Under the pieces are notes generated by a model. The model was not told where the DNA came from. It did not search any database and saw nothing but the letters and a program-made list of their open reading frames with translations. Below are positions 35,749 to 42,604 of a stretch of DNA of 64,000 bases, one piece after another. Source of the stretch: Syntrophomonas zehnderi OL-4 (GTDB lineage: Bacteria; Bacillota; Syntrophomonadia; Syntrophomonadales; Syntrophomonadaceae); NCBI RefSeq assembly GCF_000983115.1, contig NZ_CGIH01000004.1, forward strand, positions 241,610-305,609, read 5' to 3'. The stretch's first letter is position 1, and every line of letters begins with the position of its first letter. A program made the position numbers and the translations under genes.

Positions 35749-36427
35749 CACATGCACTACCTTTCGGAGATTTGAATGCGCTGCTGCCGGAGAGGTTTTT
35801 CAGTAGGATTTTTCTGCTAACCTTGTATTCGTCACCAATAAAGCCGAGAGAGAGGAGCCAGCACCGCATTGCGTATTTGGGATTATCAACCTCACGCTTC
35901 TTGGTACTGACTCGCTGCTTTTCCTTTGCCGTTTCACAGAGCTTTGAAATGAGTGTGGTATAAGCGTGAACCGAATCGCTGTCTAAGCATCCTTTGAACC
36001 ACGGGAATCGAAGTGTGTTTTCTGTCTGCTGAATGGGCAAATCTTCAGCACCTAATGCTGCCTTGAGAAGCGATTCCTTTGCAGCGACCAGTTTAACAAG
36101 GTTATCAAGTTTTTCAGGAGTGAAGTCTGTCAGCGGCATCTCAATAACAAGCTCGTCAACATCATTAGTGTCACTGCTGACCTTTTCTGCTTCAAAGCCC
36201 AATTCATGCAGTCGCTCGATGAGCTTTTCGATTTCCTCGCTGTCAGCACGACTATCAAAGGCAACGGTACCGATTTTATCAACAGTGAAATAACCAATCT
36301 CGTAAGCGAAACTCGGTGCACCCAAGTATTTAGGCTCAGCTTCCAAAATGTCGCCCATTGCCCGAACGAGACGCTTGCGCTCGTCGCCGGTAACGTTATA
36401 CCGGACTTCAAATGTGTTATGTTCCAT
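35738..36427 (-). CDS. Phage 'virulence-related' family protein
   Basis: 229 residues from ATG 36427. The N-terminal half (MEHNTFEVRYNVTGDERKRLVRAMGDILEAEPKYLGAPSFAYEIG, beginning) and the C-terminal LRFPWFKGCLDSDSVHAYTTLISKLCETAK ... YAMRCWLLSLGFIGDEYKVSR are characteristic of a family annotated as 'virulence' protein in many clostridial prophages, without experimental role. The C-terminal part may bind DNA. Overlaps the DUF4314 gene by 11 bases. Confidence 0.7.
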   Translation of the reverse strand: MEHNTFEVRYNVTGDERKRLVRAMGDILEAEPKYLGAPSFAYEIGYFTVDKIGTVAFDSRADSEEIEKLIERLHELGFEAEKVSSDTNDVDELVIEMPLTDFTPEKLDNLVKLVAAKESLLKAALGAEDLPIQQTENTLRFPWFKGCLDSDSVHAYTTLISKLCETAKEKQRVSTKKREVDNPKYAMRCWLLSLGFIGDEYKVSRKILLKNLSGSSAFKSPKGSACDEK

Positions 36428-36495
36428 TGCATTTACCACCTTTCTGCGTTCTACGCAGGTCATATAGAGCCATAAAGTCTGTAGAATAGCAAGCG

Positions 36496-37725
36496 TTATT
36501 CCACAGACTTTTTGACATCTCTATATGCAGTTTTTTGTGTATCACGCATTAGGTAAACGTCGGTATCCGAGCCTTTTTGCTCTATGTACCGTTTTACGAT
36601 AACATCGGCATAACGCTCATCCAACTCGATCGTATAGCAAATGCGCTCCGTCTGTTCACATGCAATGAGAGTACTGCCACTACCGCCGAAGGGGTCAAGC
36701 ACGATATTGTTTGTTAGTGAACTGTTCATAATCGGATATGCGCACAACGCTACCGGTTTCATAGTAGGATGATATTTACTCTTGCTGGGCCGGTCAAAAT
36801 TCCATGTCGTGCGCTGTTTACGGTCGGCGTACCAGTTGTGACCGGCTGTTGGCTTCCAGCCCACGAGAACAGGCTCATGGTTGTATTGATAATCGCAGCG
36901 CCCCAAGACTGGTGTATTCTTTATCCATATACAAGTCTGATGACAGAAGAAGCCTGCTTCGGTAAATGCTGTTCTGAAATTGACGGTCTCACGATCGGCA
37001 TGGAAAACATAAATGCCGCCACCGTCTACCAACGCATCATACATACACCGATATGCCGAGAGCAGGAATGCGCGGAACTTGGTACTTTCCATATTGTCAT
37101 TTTTAAGTTTTCCCGCAGTGCCTTTATAGTCCACGTTGTATGGCGGATCTGTAATCACGAGATTTGCTTGCTGGCCGTCCAGCAGCTTTTTATATGTTTC
37201 CGCTTTTGTAGCATCGCCGCAGATTAGGCGATGCCGTCCAAGCAGCCAGATATCTCCCTGCTTAGAAATGGGCGTTTCAGGTAATGGCTCGTCAAAATCG
37301 TCCTCTTTGATTCCTCCGACTATACTATCCCTGAACAACGCATCCATCTCGGCGGCATCGAAACCCGTGAGGGATACATCAAAGCCACTTGCGCCAATGT
37401 CCTTTAAGAGATCGGTTAAAAGCGGGATGTCGAACTCGCCTGATATCTTGTTGAGCGCCACATTTAAGGCTTTTTCCTTTTGCTCGTCGATATCCAGTAC
37501 CACGCAGTCTACATCAGTATATCCGAGTGCCACCAGCATCTTGTACCGCTGATGTCCGCCGACAATGTTGCCCGTGCGCTTGTTCCAGATGATGGGCTCA
37601 ACATAACCGAATTCCTCGATGGAGCGGCGCAGCTTTTCATATTCAGGATCGCCGGGCTTGAGGTCTTTACGCGGATTGTATGCTGCAGGATTCAGCTTTT
37701 CTATTGATAATTTTTGAATGTCCAT
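36496..37725 (-). CDS. ParB-like domain fused to N6/N4 DNA methyltransferase
   Basis: 409 residues. Residues 1-110 are a ParB/sulfiredoxin-like domain (NPRKDLKPGDPEYEKLRRSIEEFGYVEPI, NIVGGHQRYKML). The methyltransferase part has ITDPPYNVDYKG (motif IV DPPY, amino-methyltransferase) near residue 190 and LDPFGGSGSTLIACEQ (motif I) near residue 345, in the permuted beta-class order. DPPY favours N6-adenine. Phage-borne, it likely modifies phage DNA against host restriction. It directly follows a paralogous methyltransferase gene (one-base gap), both behind a SAM synthetase gene. Confidence 0.88.
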   Translation of the reverse strand: MDIQKLSIEKLNPAAYNPRKDLKPGDPEYEKLRRSIEEFGYVEPIIWNKRTGNIVGGHQRYKMLVALGYTDVDCVVLDIDEQKEKALNVALNKISGEFDIPLLTDLLKDIGASGFDVSLTGFDAAEMDALFRDSIVGGIKEDDFDEPLPETPISKQGDIWLLGRHRLICGDATKAETYKKLLDGQQANLVITDPPYNVDYKGTAGKLKNDNMESTKFRAFLLSAYRCMYDALVDGGGIYVFHADRETVNFRTAFTEAGFFCHQTCIWIKNTPVLGRCDYQYNHEPVLVGWKPTAGHNWYADRKQRTTWNFDRPSKSKYHPTMKPVALCAYPIMNSSLTNNIVLDPFGGSGSTLIACEQTERICYTIELDERYADVIVKRYIEQKGSDTDVYLMRDTQKTAYRDVKKSVE

Positions 37726-37726
37726 A

Positions 37727-39025
37727 TCATGCCTCCAGTTTTACGGCAGCCTCGCCGGTGAATGTTTCCCAGCGTTTTACGATGAGATCGCAATAGAGCG
37801 GAGAAATCTCCATCGCGTAACACCTGCGTTCGGTCTGTTCACAGGCGATGAGCGTCGTTCCACAACCCGCGAAAGGCTCCAGTACAACACCGCCGCGGTC
37901 AGAATGCATTTTAATACATCGCCACGGCAGCTCGACAGGAAACATTGCTGGGTGATCTTTGTTGGCTCGCACGGTAGATATTTCCCAAATACCGGCATAG
38001 CCCCATTTTTTACGCTCATCCTTGGTGAGCCGCTTCACAAACTTATAGGAATGACCGGCGAATGCCGAAACCCAAGCAAACTCTTGGTCGTTATATTCTT
38101 CAGTTTCCTGCGCAGCCAGCGCTGTGATATATTCGTACTGCTGCACCGGTTTATTCGTCACAAGGTGATAGGGCGAATTTCCGAAATTCATGCCCTGCTT
38201 TTTCCATATGCGAATCCAGATAGGACGAAAGCCGTTGTCACTAAATAGCCCAATGCTATACATTTCGGTCGGCTCGATAAACTGGGTGCCCGTAGCGTAC
38301 AGGTCTCCAATGTTCCAACAGACGATATCTGCGTTTTTACAGATGTTCTTTATAGCGGGTCGCATAGTTTCAAACCACGGTTCAATCCCGGCCTTTTCAT
38401 ATTCTTTTCCGACGCCGTATGGAGGAGAGGTAACCGCGCACTGGGCGTGAGCGCCGTCCATCAAGCGGTCGAAATCCACCTCGCTGGTGCTGTCACCGCA
38501 TAAAAGTCGATGTTGTCCAAGCAGCCAGATATCTCCTGGATGTGTCCGAGTTTCGCCGGCGCTTTCAATGGTTTCCTTTTCTTTGTCTACGTCGAAGTCA
38601 TCCTGTATGGCATCCTTCGAGTAAAACTTATTTAAGAGCGCATCCACCTCGTCGGCATCGAAGCCTGTGAGGGATACATCAAAGGTAGATGCGTCAAACT
38701 CTGCCATGAGCGATGCCAGCTTTGCTTCGTCCCAATCGCCCTGTATTTTATTAAGTGCAAGGTTAAGTGCCTTTTCGCGTTTGTCATCAAGCTCCACTAC
38801 CACGCAGTCGATTTCCGTCTGCCCAAGGTCGAGTAGCACTTTCAACCGCTGGTGACCTCCGACCACATTTCCGGTTGTCTTATTCCAGATGATCGGTTCT
38901 ACATATCCGAACTCCGCGATAGAGCGCTTGAGTTTTTCGTATTCCTTGTCACCTGGCTTCAGGTCTTTTCGCGGGTTATATGCGGCTGGATTGAGCTTTG
39001 CCGCGGGAATCTTTTCAATCAGCAT
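37727..39025 (-). CDS. ParB-like domain fused to N4/N6 DNA methyltransferase (second copy)
   Basis: 432 residues with the same architecture as the 36496 gene: ParB-like NPRKDLKPGDKEYEKLKRSIAEFG and NVVGGHQRLKVLLDL, then AVTSPPYGVGKEY (motif IV SPPY) and LEPFAGCGTTLIACEQ (motif I). SPPY is the form common in N4-cytosine enzymes. The N-terminal domains of the pair are nearly the same while the catalytic parts differ, so the two arose by duplication and took different specificities. Start overlaps the end of the SAM synthetase gene by 11 bases. Confidence 0.88.
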   Translation of the reverse strand: MLIEKIPAAKLNPAAYNPRKDLKPGDKEYEKLKRSIAEFGYVEPIIWNKTTGNVVGGHQRLKVLLDLGQTEIDCVVVELDDKREKALNLALNKIQGDWDEAKLASLMAEFDASTFDVSLTGFDADEVDALLNKFYSKDAIQDDFDVDKEKETIESAGETRTHPGDIWLLGQHRLLCGDSTSEVDFDRLMDGAHAQCAVTSPPYGVGKEYEKAGIEPWFETMRPAIKNICKNADIVCWNIGDLYATGTQFIEPTEMYSIGLFSDNGFRPIWIRIWKKQGMNFGNSPYHLVTNKPVQQYEYITALAAQETEEYNDQEFAWVSAFAGHSYKFVKRLTKDERKKWGYAGIWEISTVRANKDHPAMFPVELPWRCIKMHSDRGGVVLEPFAGCGTTLIACEQTERRCYAMEISPLYCDLIVKRWETFTGEAAVKLEA

Positions 39026-40178
39026 ACTTCTCTGCCGCCTTTCTTAGCTCCTTATGGCAATCTACATTTTCCCACGGAAAGAGGCAGGAATTGAAATGAC
39101 CATATGCCGCCGTGCTTTCATAAATCGCGGTTCGCAAACGCAGCTTTTCGATGATGGCGGCGGGGCGCAGATTAAAGACCTCCTGCACAATCATGGTGAG
39201 CTGCTCGTCTGTCAGCTTGCTTGTTCCAAATGAAGTGACCGCCACTGCTACGGGACTTGCTTTGCCGATTGCATAAGAAAGAGCGACCTCGCATCTTTCA
39301 GCCAAGTCGCTCCATACAATGTTCTTCGCGATGTACCTTGCCATATATGCGCCGCTGCGGTCAACCTTCGTTGGATCTTTGCCGCTAAGCGCTCCGCCGC
39401 CATGAGATGCAAGCCCTCCGTAAGTATCCACCATGATTTTTCTGCCTGTCAGCCCTGTATCAGCAGTAGGGCCTCCATCGACGAATCGTCCGCTGGGGTT
39501 AATGAGTATTTCGGTATCATCGTCAATGGGGAAATCCTCAAAGCACTGCCACAAGGCATTATTCATAATATCCGTGCGCAGCTGCTCCTGTGTTTTATTC
39601 TCATCATGCTGGACAGAGATCACCACGGTTTTCACACGTTTTGGCTTGCCGTCTTCATATTCGACCGTGACCTGACACTTGCCGTCCGGTAGGATGCCCT
39701 TGATGAGCTTTCCTTCGCGGCATTCATCAATGCGCTTGGCAATACGATGCGAAAGCACCAACGGTAAAGGCAAATACTCACGCGTTTCCTTTGTCGCGTA
39801 TCCGTATACTGTACCTTGATCACCCGCGCCGACAGAACCATAAGGGTCTCGCACGCCGTTTCGTGCTTCAATTGCCGTATCGACGCCGGCTGCGATATCA
39901 GCGCTCTGTCGATGAACGAATACGAACACAGCAAATTTCCAAGGATTATATCCTACTTCGCGCAGGACATTCCGCACGATAAAACGAATATCCACTTTTT
40001 TGCTACAGGTGATTTCGCCCGCCACGATGATTTTGCCCTTAGTCGCCATAACCTCGCATGCCACGCGAGAAGCTCTGTCCCTTCTGAGACACGCATCCAA
40101 GATATGGTCAGCAATCAGATCGCAGAGCTTATCCGGATGACCTTTACATACACTTTCTGCTGTTTTGTAAGTTGTCAT
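39015..40178 (-). CDS. metK: S-adenosylmethionine synthetase (phage-encoded)
   Basis: 387 residues, full length. GHPDKLCDLIADHILDACL (methionine/ATP binding), GAGDQGTVYGYAT (hexapeptide loop), GGGALSGKDPTKVDRSGAYMARYIAKNIV (P-loop-like, metal site) are intact. It makes SAM from methionine and ATP. In the prophage it precedes two DNA methyltransferases and overlaps the first by 11 bases, so it likely secures their methyl donor during infection. It is of the short form and diverged from chromosomal MetK, as usual for phage copies. Confidence 0.92.
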   Translation of the reverse strand: MTTYKTAESVCKGHPDKLCDLIADHILDACLRRDRASRVACEVMATKGKIIVAGEITCSKKVDIRFIVRNVLREVGYNPWKFAVFVFVHRQSADIAAGVDTAIEARNGVRDPYGSVGAGDQGTVYGYATKETREYLPLPLVLSHRIAKRIDECREGKLIKGILPDGKCQVTVEYEDGKPKRVKTVVISVQHDENKTQEQLRTDIMNNALWQCFEDFPIDDDTEILINPSGRFVDGGPTADTGLTGRKIMVDTYGGLASHGGGALSGKDPTKVDRSGAYMARYIAKNIVWSDLAERCEVALSYAIGKASPVAVAVTSFGTSKLTDEQLTMIVQEVFNLRPAAIIEKLRLRTAIYESTAAYGHFNSCLFPWENVDCHKELRKAAEKYAD

Positions 40179-40194
40179 TTCACATTCCTCCGTT

Positions 40195-40755
40195 TTATCG
40201 TGCGCCTATACGGGCACTGAGTAACTTTTCCATTGCATCATCGTGGGGCGTTGCACCGCGATATTCTGTGGTGCAGTTTTCTCGTACCACCTGATAAATC
40301 TGGAACCATATGTTGTTGGCCTGCTTCATGAAGTTTTGAGACATCGAAACATAGGGGGACGGAATAGCATTGCCGGTGGTGGGGTGCTTAGCAAGAAAGC
40401 CAAATTCGCTGATTGCCTGCTCGCACTGGATCCATCGAGCCACGCTCTGGGCATATTGCTCGATAAGCTGAGTGGTTACTAATTGAGCACAACCCCGATC
40501 CCTAAGCCATTGCCATGTATTATTGAAAATCTCCGCCGCCAGTGTTGTGGAACCGTCTTTCTGTTTTGCTGTAAGGTAGCCTCTTGGTTGCGGCATTGAT
40601 TCTCCGGTCAGATCCGCCATATCGGTAAAGTCCATTACAGTCAGCTTTCGATTACCGGGATTGCCGTCCAAGATTTTATCGGAGAGGGCTTTCTTTTTTT
40701 GCCCTGAGCCGATTCTTGCACCGCCTCTGTTGGTGCCGTCCTTTGCCATATTCAT
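40195..40755 (-). CDS. Terminase small subunit, P27 family
   Basis: About 186 residues. Starts MAKDGTNRGGARIGSGQKKKALSDKILDGNPGNRKL, then LTAKQKDGSTTLAAEIFNNTWQWLRDRGCAQLV and a helical domain; matches the P27-type small terminase family (GGAR-G-G motif, L-G-NPG). It recognises the packaging site. Starts at ATG 40755 or 40749 both fit AAAGGAG. It is separated from the large terminase by the methylation genes, unusual but known in this phage group. Confidence 0.85.
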   Translation of the reverse strand: MNMAKDGTNRGGARIGSGQKKKALSDKILDGNPGNRKLTVMDFTDMADLTGESMPQPRGYLTAKQKDGSTTLAAEIFNNTWQWLRDRGCAQLVTTQLIEQYAQSVARWIQCEQAISEFGFLAKHPTTGNAIPSPYVSMSQNFMKQANNIWFQIYQVVRENCTTEYRGATPHDDAMEKLLSARIGAR

Positions 40756-40852
40756 CACACTCCTTTCCGGTGGGGGGATATTAGCCGTTTGAAACTGCGA
40801 TTTCTCGCACGAAGCCCCACGCCGCTGTCCGCTTTAAAAAGTTCTAGAGATT

Positions 40853-41209
40853 TTAGCGCCCCCACCGGTCGCCGCTCTCGGCAGTAATACGTGAGTGACA
40901 CGACTTACATAGCGTCATGAGATTACTAAAGTCATTTGTACCTCCGCGGCTGAGCGGGAGGATATGGTGTACCTCTTCGGCAGGCGTTAAGCGATCAGCC
41001 TTTTTACACTCCTCGCATAGAGGGTGTGCCTTGATGTAACGGTCGCGTATGCGTTTCCACGAACGACCATATCTTTTATTGGTTTCAGGCTCGCGCTGGA
41101 AATGATTATAGTGGCGCGTGGCCTGCCGCTGATGCTCCACACAATACAAATCATCCGTCAGTTTAGGACAACTGGGGTGTCGACACGGCCGCTTTGGTTT
41201 CTTTGGCAT
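40853..41209 (-). CDS. HNH endonuclease
   Basis: 118 residues. Zinc-binding cysteines (CRHPSCPKLTDDLYC; CEECKKADRL; CKSCHSRIT) flank the HNH core EEVHHILPLSRGGTNDFSNLMTLC. Phage HNH proteins next to the terminase genes act with the terminase in cleaving concatemers for packaging. ATG 41209 has AAGGAGGTGACCCT upstream. Basic C-terminus. Confidence 0.9.
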   Translation of the reverse strand: MPKKPKRPCRHPSCPKLTDDLYCVEHQRQATRHYNHFQREPETNKRYGRSWKRIRDRYIKAHPLCEECKKADRLTPAEEVHHILPLSRGGTNDFSNLMTLCKSCHSRITAESGDRWGR

Positions 41210-41232
41210 AGGGTCACCTCCTTGGGCATAAC

Positions 41233-41265
41233 AAAAGCCCCGTGGACTTTTCCCAACGGGGCTTT
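41233..41265 (-). terminator. Intrinsic terminator between early/middle and packaging genes
   Basis: On the minus strand AAAGCCCCGT-TGGGAAAAGTCC-ACGGGGCTTTTGTT: a 10-base GC-rich stem with T-run, 60 bases after the late-regulator-like gene and upstream of the HNH gene. It may separate the early transcript from the late operon. Confidence 0.85.
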
Positions 41266-41326
41266 ACTGAATTCTGGTTTCCTAAGTATATACTATCACA
41301 AATGGCTACCTGACAAACAGTGACAT

Positions 41327-41743
41327 TTACTGCTGAGTTTGCGGAACTGTAATGTTTTCTACTGCTTCATCGTGAAGTCGGTATACGTGGCGTACATTAT
41401 AGCCCATGTCAACAGCTATCTGCTCCCAAGTTTTAAAGCAGAGGTAGCGCAGCTCCAGAAGCGTCTGATGCTCTGTGTTATCCACAGTTTTTATGAGCCT
41501 GACTATCTCGCGCTTCAGGTCAACGAGCCGATTGATATCACGGTTGATTTCCGCTTGCAGGTCGATAATCTTTGCCACAGCATCGGCCATCGTTGATGTA
41601 CTACGATTTGGATTGCGAGGCATGCCCGTTAGGGTGTAGGTGCATTTTGTAGCCAATTCATTTAGTGAAGCGATTTGCTCGAGCTTAGAATTGATACGCT
41701 GGTCAAGCCTGTATGCCAGCCCGAGATATGCTTTGACAGTCAT
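41327..41743 (-). CDS. Sigma-70 region 4-like / ArpU-type phage regulator
   Basis: 138 residues from ATG 41743 (GGAGGTGATTGC upstream). A helical N-terminal half (LDLQAEINRDINRLVDLKREIVRLI) and a C-terminal helix-turn-helix with ELRYLCFKTWEQIAVDMGYNVRHVYRLHDEAVENI, as in DUF1492/sigma-region-4-like regulators. Such proteins activate the late (packaging and virion) operon in many Firmicutes phages; its position right upstream of that operon fits. Confidence 0.8.
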   Translation of the reverse strand: MTVKAYLGLAYRLDQRINSKLEQIASLNELATKCTYTLTGMPRNPNRSTSTMADAVAKIIDLQAEINRDINRLVDLKREIVRLIKTVDNTEHQTLLELRYLCFKTWEQIAVDMGYNVRHVYRLHDEAVENITVPQTQQ

Positions 41744-41961
41744 GCAATCACCTCCGCTTTTAGCTTGGTGATAAGCATTTCCGGATCGATGCTTGTTAGC
41801 ACGCCAAACCATCTGGAACGGAAAAACTGCTCAATACGCCTGCGCTCATACTGCGCCGAGCGGTTATTGGGATAATGAGAAATGGTGCGCAGCGCCTTGC
41901 GGTAATCCTTGACCGCCTGAAGAATGATGGCGTTAGCCAGATTATTATAATTGTCAATCAT
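41740..41961 (-). CDS. Small hypothetical phage protein (73 aa)
   Basis: 73 residues: NLANAIILQAVKDYRKALRTI and RIEQFFRSRWFGVLTSIDPEMLI. The pattern (dimension of a helix followed by E-FF-S-WF) is shared by small proteins always found next to ArpU-type regulators in clostridial phages. ATG 41961, AAGGAGC upstream; its stop overlaps the regulator start by four bases. Confidence 0.65.
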   Translation of the reverse strand: MIDNYNNLANAIILQAVKDYRKALRTISHYPNNRSAQYERRRIEQFFRSRWFGVLTSIDPEMLITKLKAEVIA

Positions 41962-42052
41962 TATGGAACACGCTCCTTAATTTTAATTTTTAAGAAGCAG
42001 TGCCGCAATGTCAGCGATGTATATGTAAAGCACGGATGCATTGTTTGGGGTA

Positions 42053-42337
42053 TCATTGCAGGGAGCTGTTTATAACAGCTCGCACCTCATCAACCGAATG
42101 GACGACTAAAACGATGCCGCCACAGGCGAGGATTTTGCGAATAGTTGCTTCTTGCAGTTTTGTTGTTTTGCCTTCGGGTGTTTTTACTTCAAAGGCGTAA
42201 AACCTGCCGCCGATGCAGGCAATGATATCCGGGATGCCTGCTGTACCATAAATTCCGCCATGCTCCTTCCAAGCGAAGCACTTCGGAACGGTTTTTAAAT
42301 AACGAAGGATTTTAGATGCAATTTCTTTTTCAGACAT
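42053..42337 (-). CDS. VRR-NUC domain nuclease
   Basis: 94 residues: GIPDIIACIGGRFYAFEVKTPEGKTTKLQEATIRKILACGG carries the VRR-NUC (PD-(D/E)xK) core with D, E-V-K. Stand-alone VRR-NUC proteins are small phage nucleases thought to act as Holliday-junction or replication nucleases. ATG 42337 has AAGGAGGATCCC upstream. It follows the primase gene across a repeat-rich gap. Confidence 0.88.
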   Translation of the reverse strand: MSEKEIASKILRYLKTVPKCFAWKEHGGIYGTAGIPDIIACIGGRFYAFEVKTPEGKTTKLQEATIRKILACGGIVLVVHSVDEVRAVINSSLQ

Positions 42338-42604
42338 GGGATCCTCCTTGTAACTTATTTGCAGCTTGTAACCTCGTAACCATAAAATATATAGGTGTGC
42401 ATATATTTACACGCACACACGCGCTCGCGTCATGGGAGTTGTTGCTCTCGCGTGTATATCCTTAATTTTAGAAGTTACAAAGTTACAAAAGATAAGAAAA
42501 CTCAAATTGTGCTTGTATATAGTGGTTTTTGGGCGTAACTTTTCTTGTAGCTTTTGCTCTTCGGGAAGTTGCGTTTTGTCCTGTGAGGTTACAATTTGCA
42601 TTGT
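42338..42604. repeat. TTGTAAC repeats, candidate phage replication origin
   Basis: Five exact copies of the 7-mer TTGTAAC occur in 250 bases: forward at 42348 and 42366, reverse (GTTACAA) at 42474, 42482 and 42588. Two more CGTAAC copies lie at 42375 and 42534. Between the two clusters is an alternating purine-pyrimidine, CG-rich stretch (42409-42460) with partial dyad symmetry. Iteron-like copies in both orientations, next to the primase-helicase gene, suggest an initiator-binding origin; the 64-codon frame inside (42407-42601) has no ribosome binding site and is not counted as a gene. Confidence 0.4.

Noticed and set aside
42407..42601. 64-residue minus-strand frame downstream of the primase
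   Set aside because: No ribosome binding site, and it overlaps the repeat-rich region; composition reflects the repeats.
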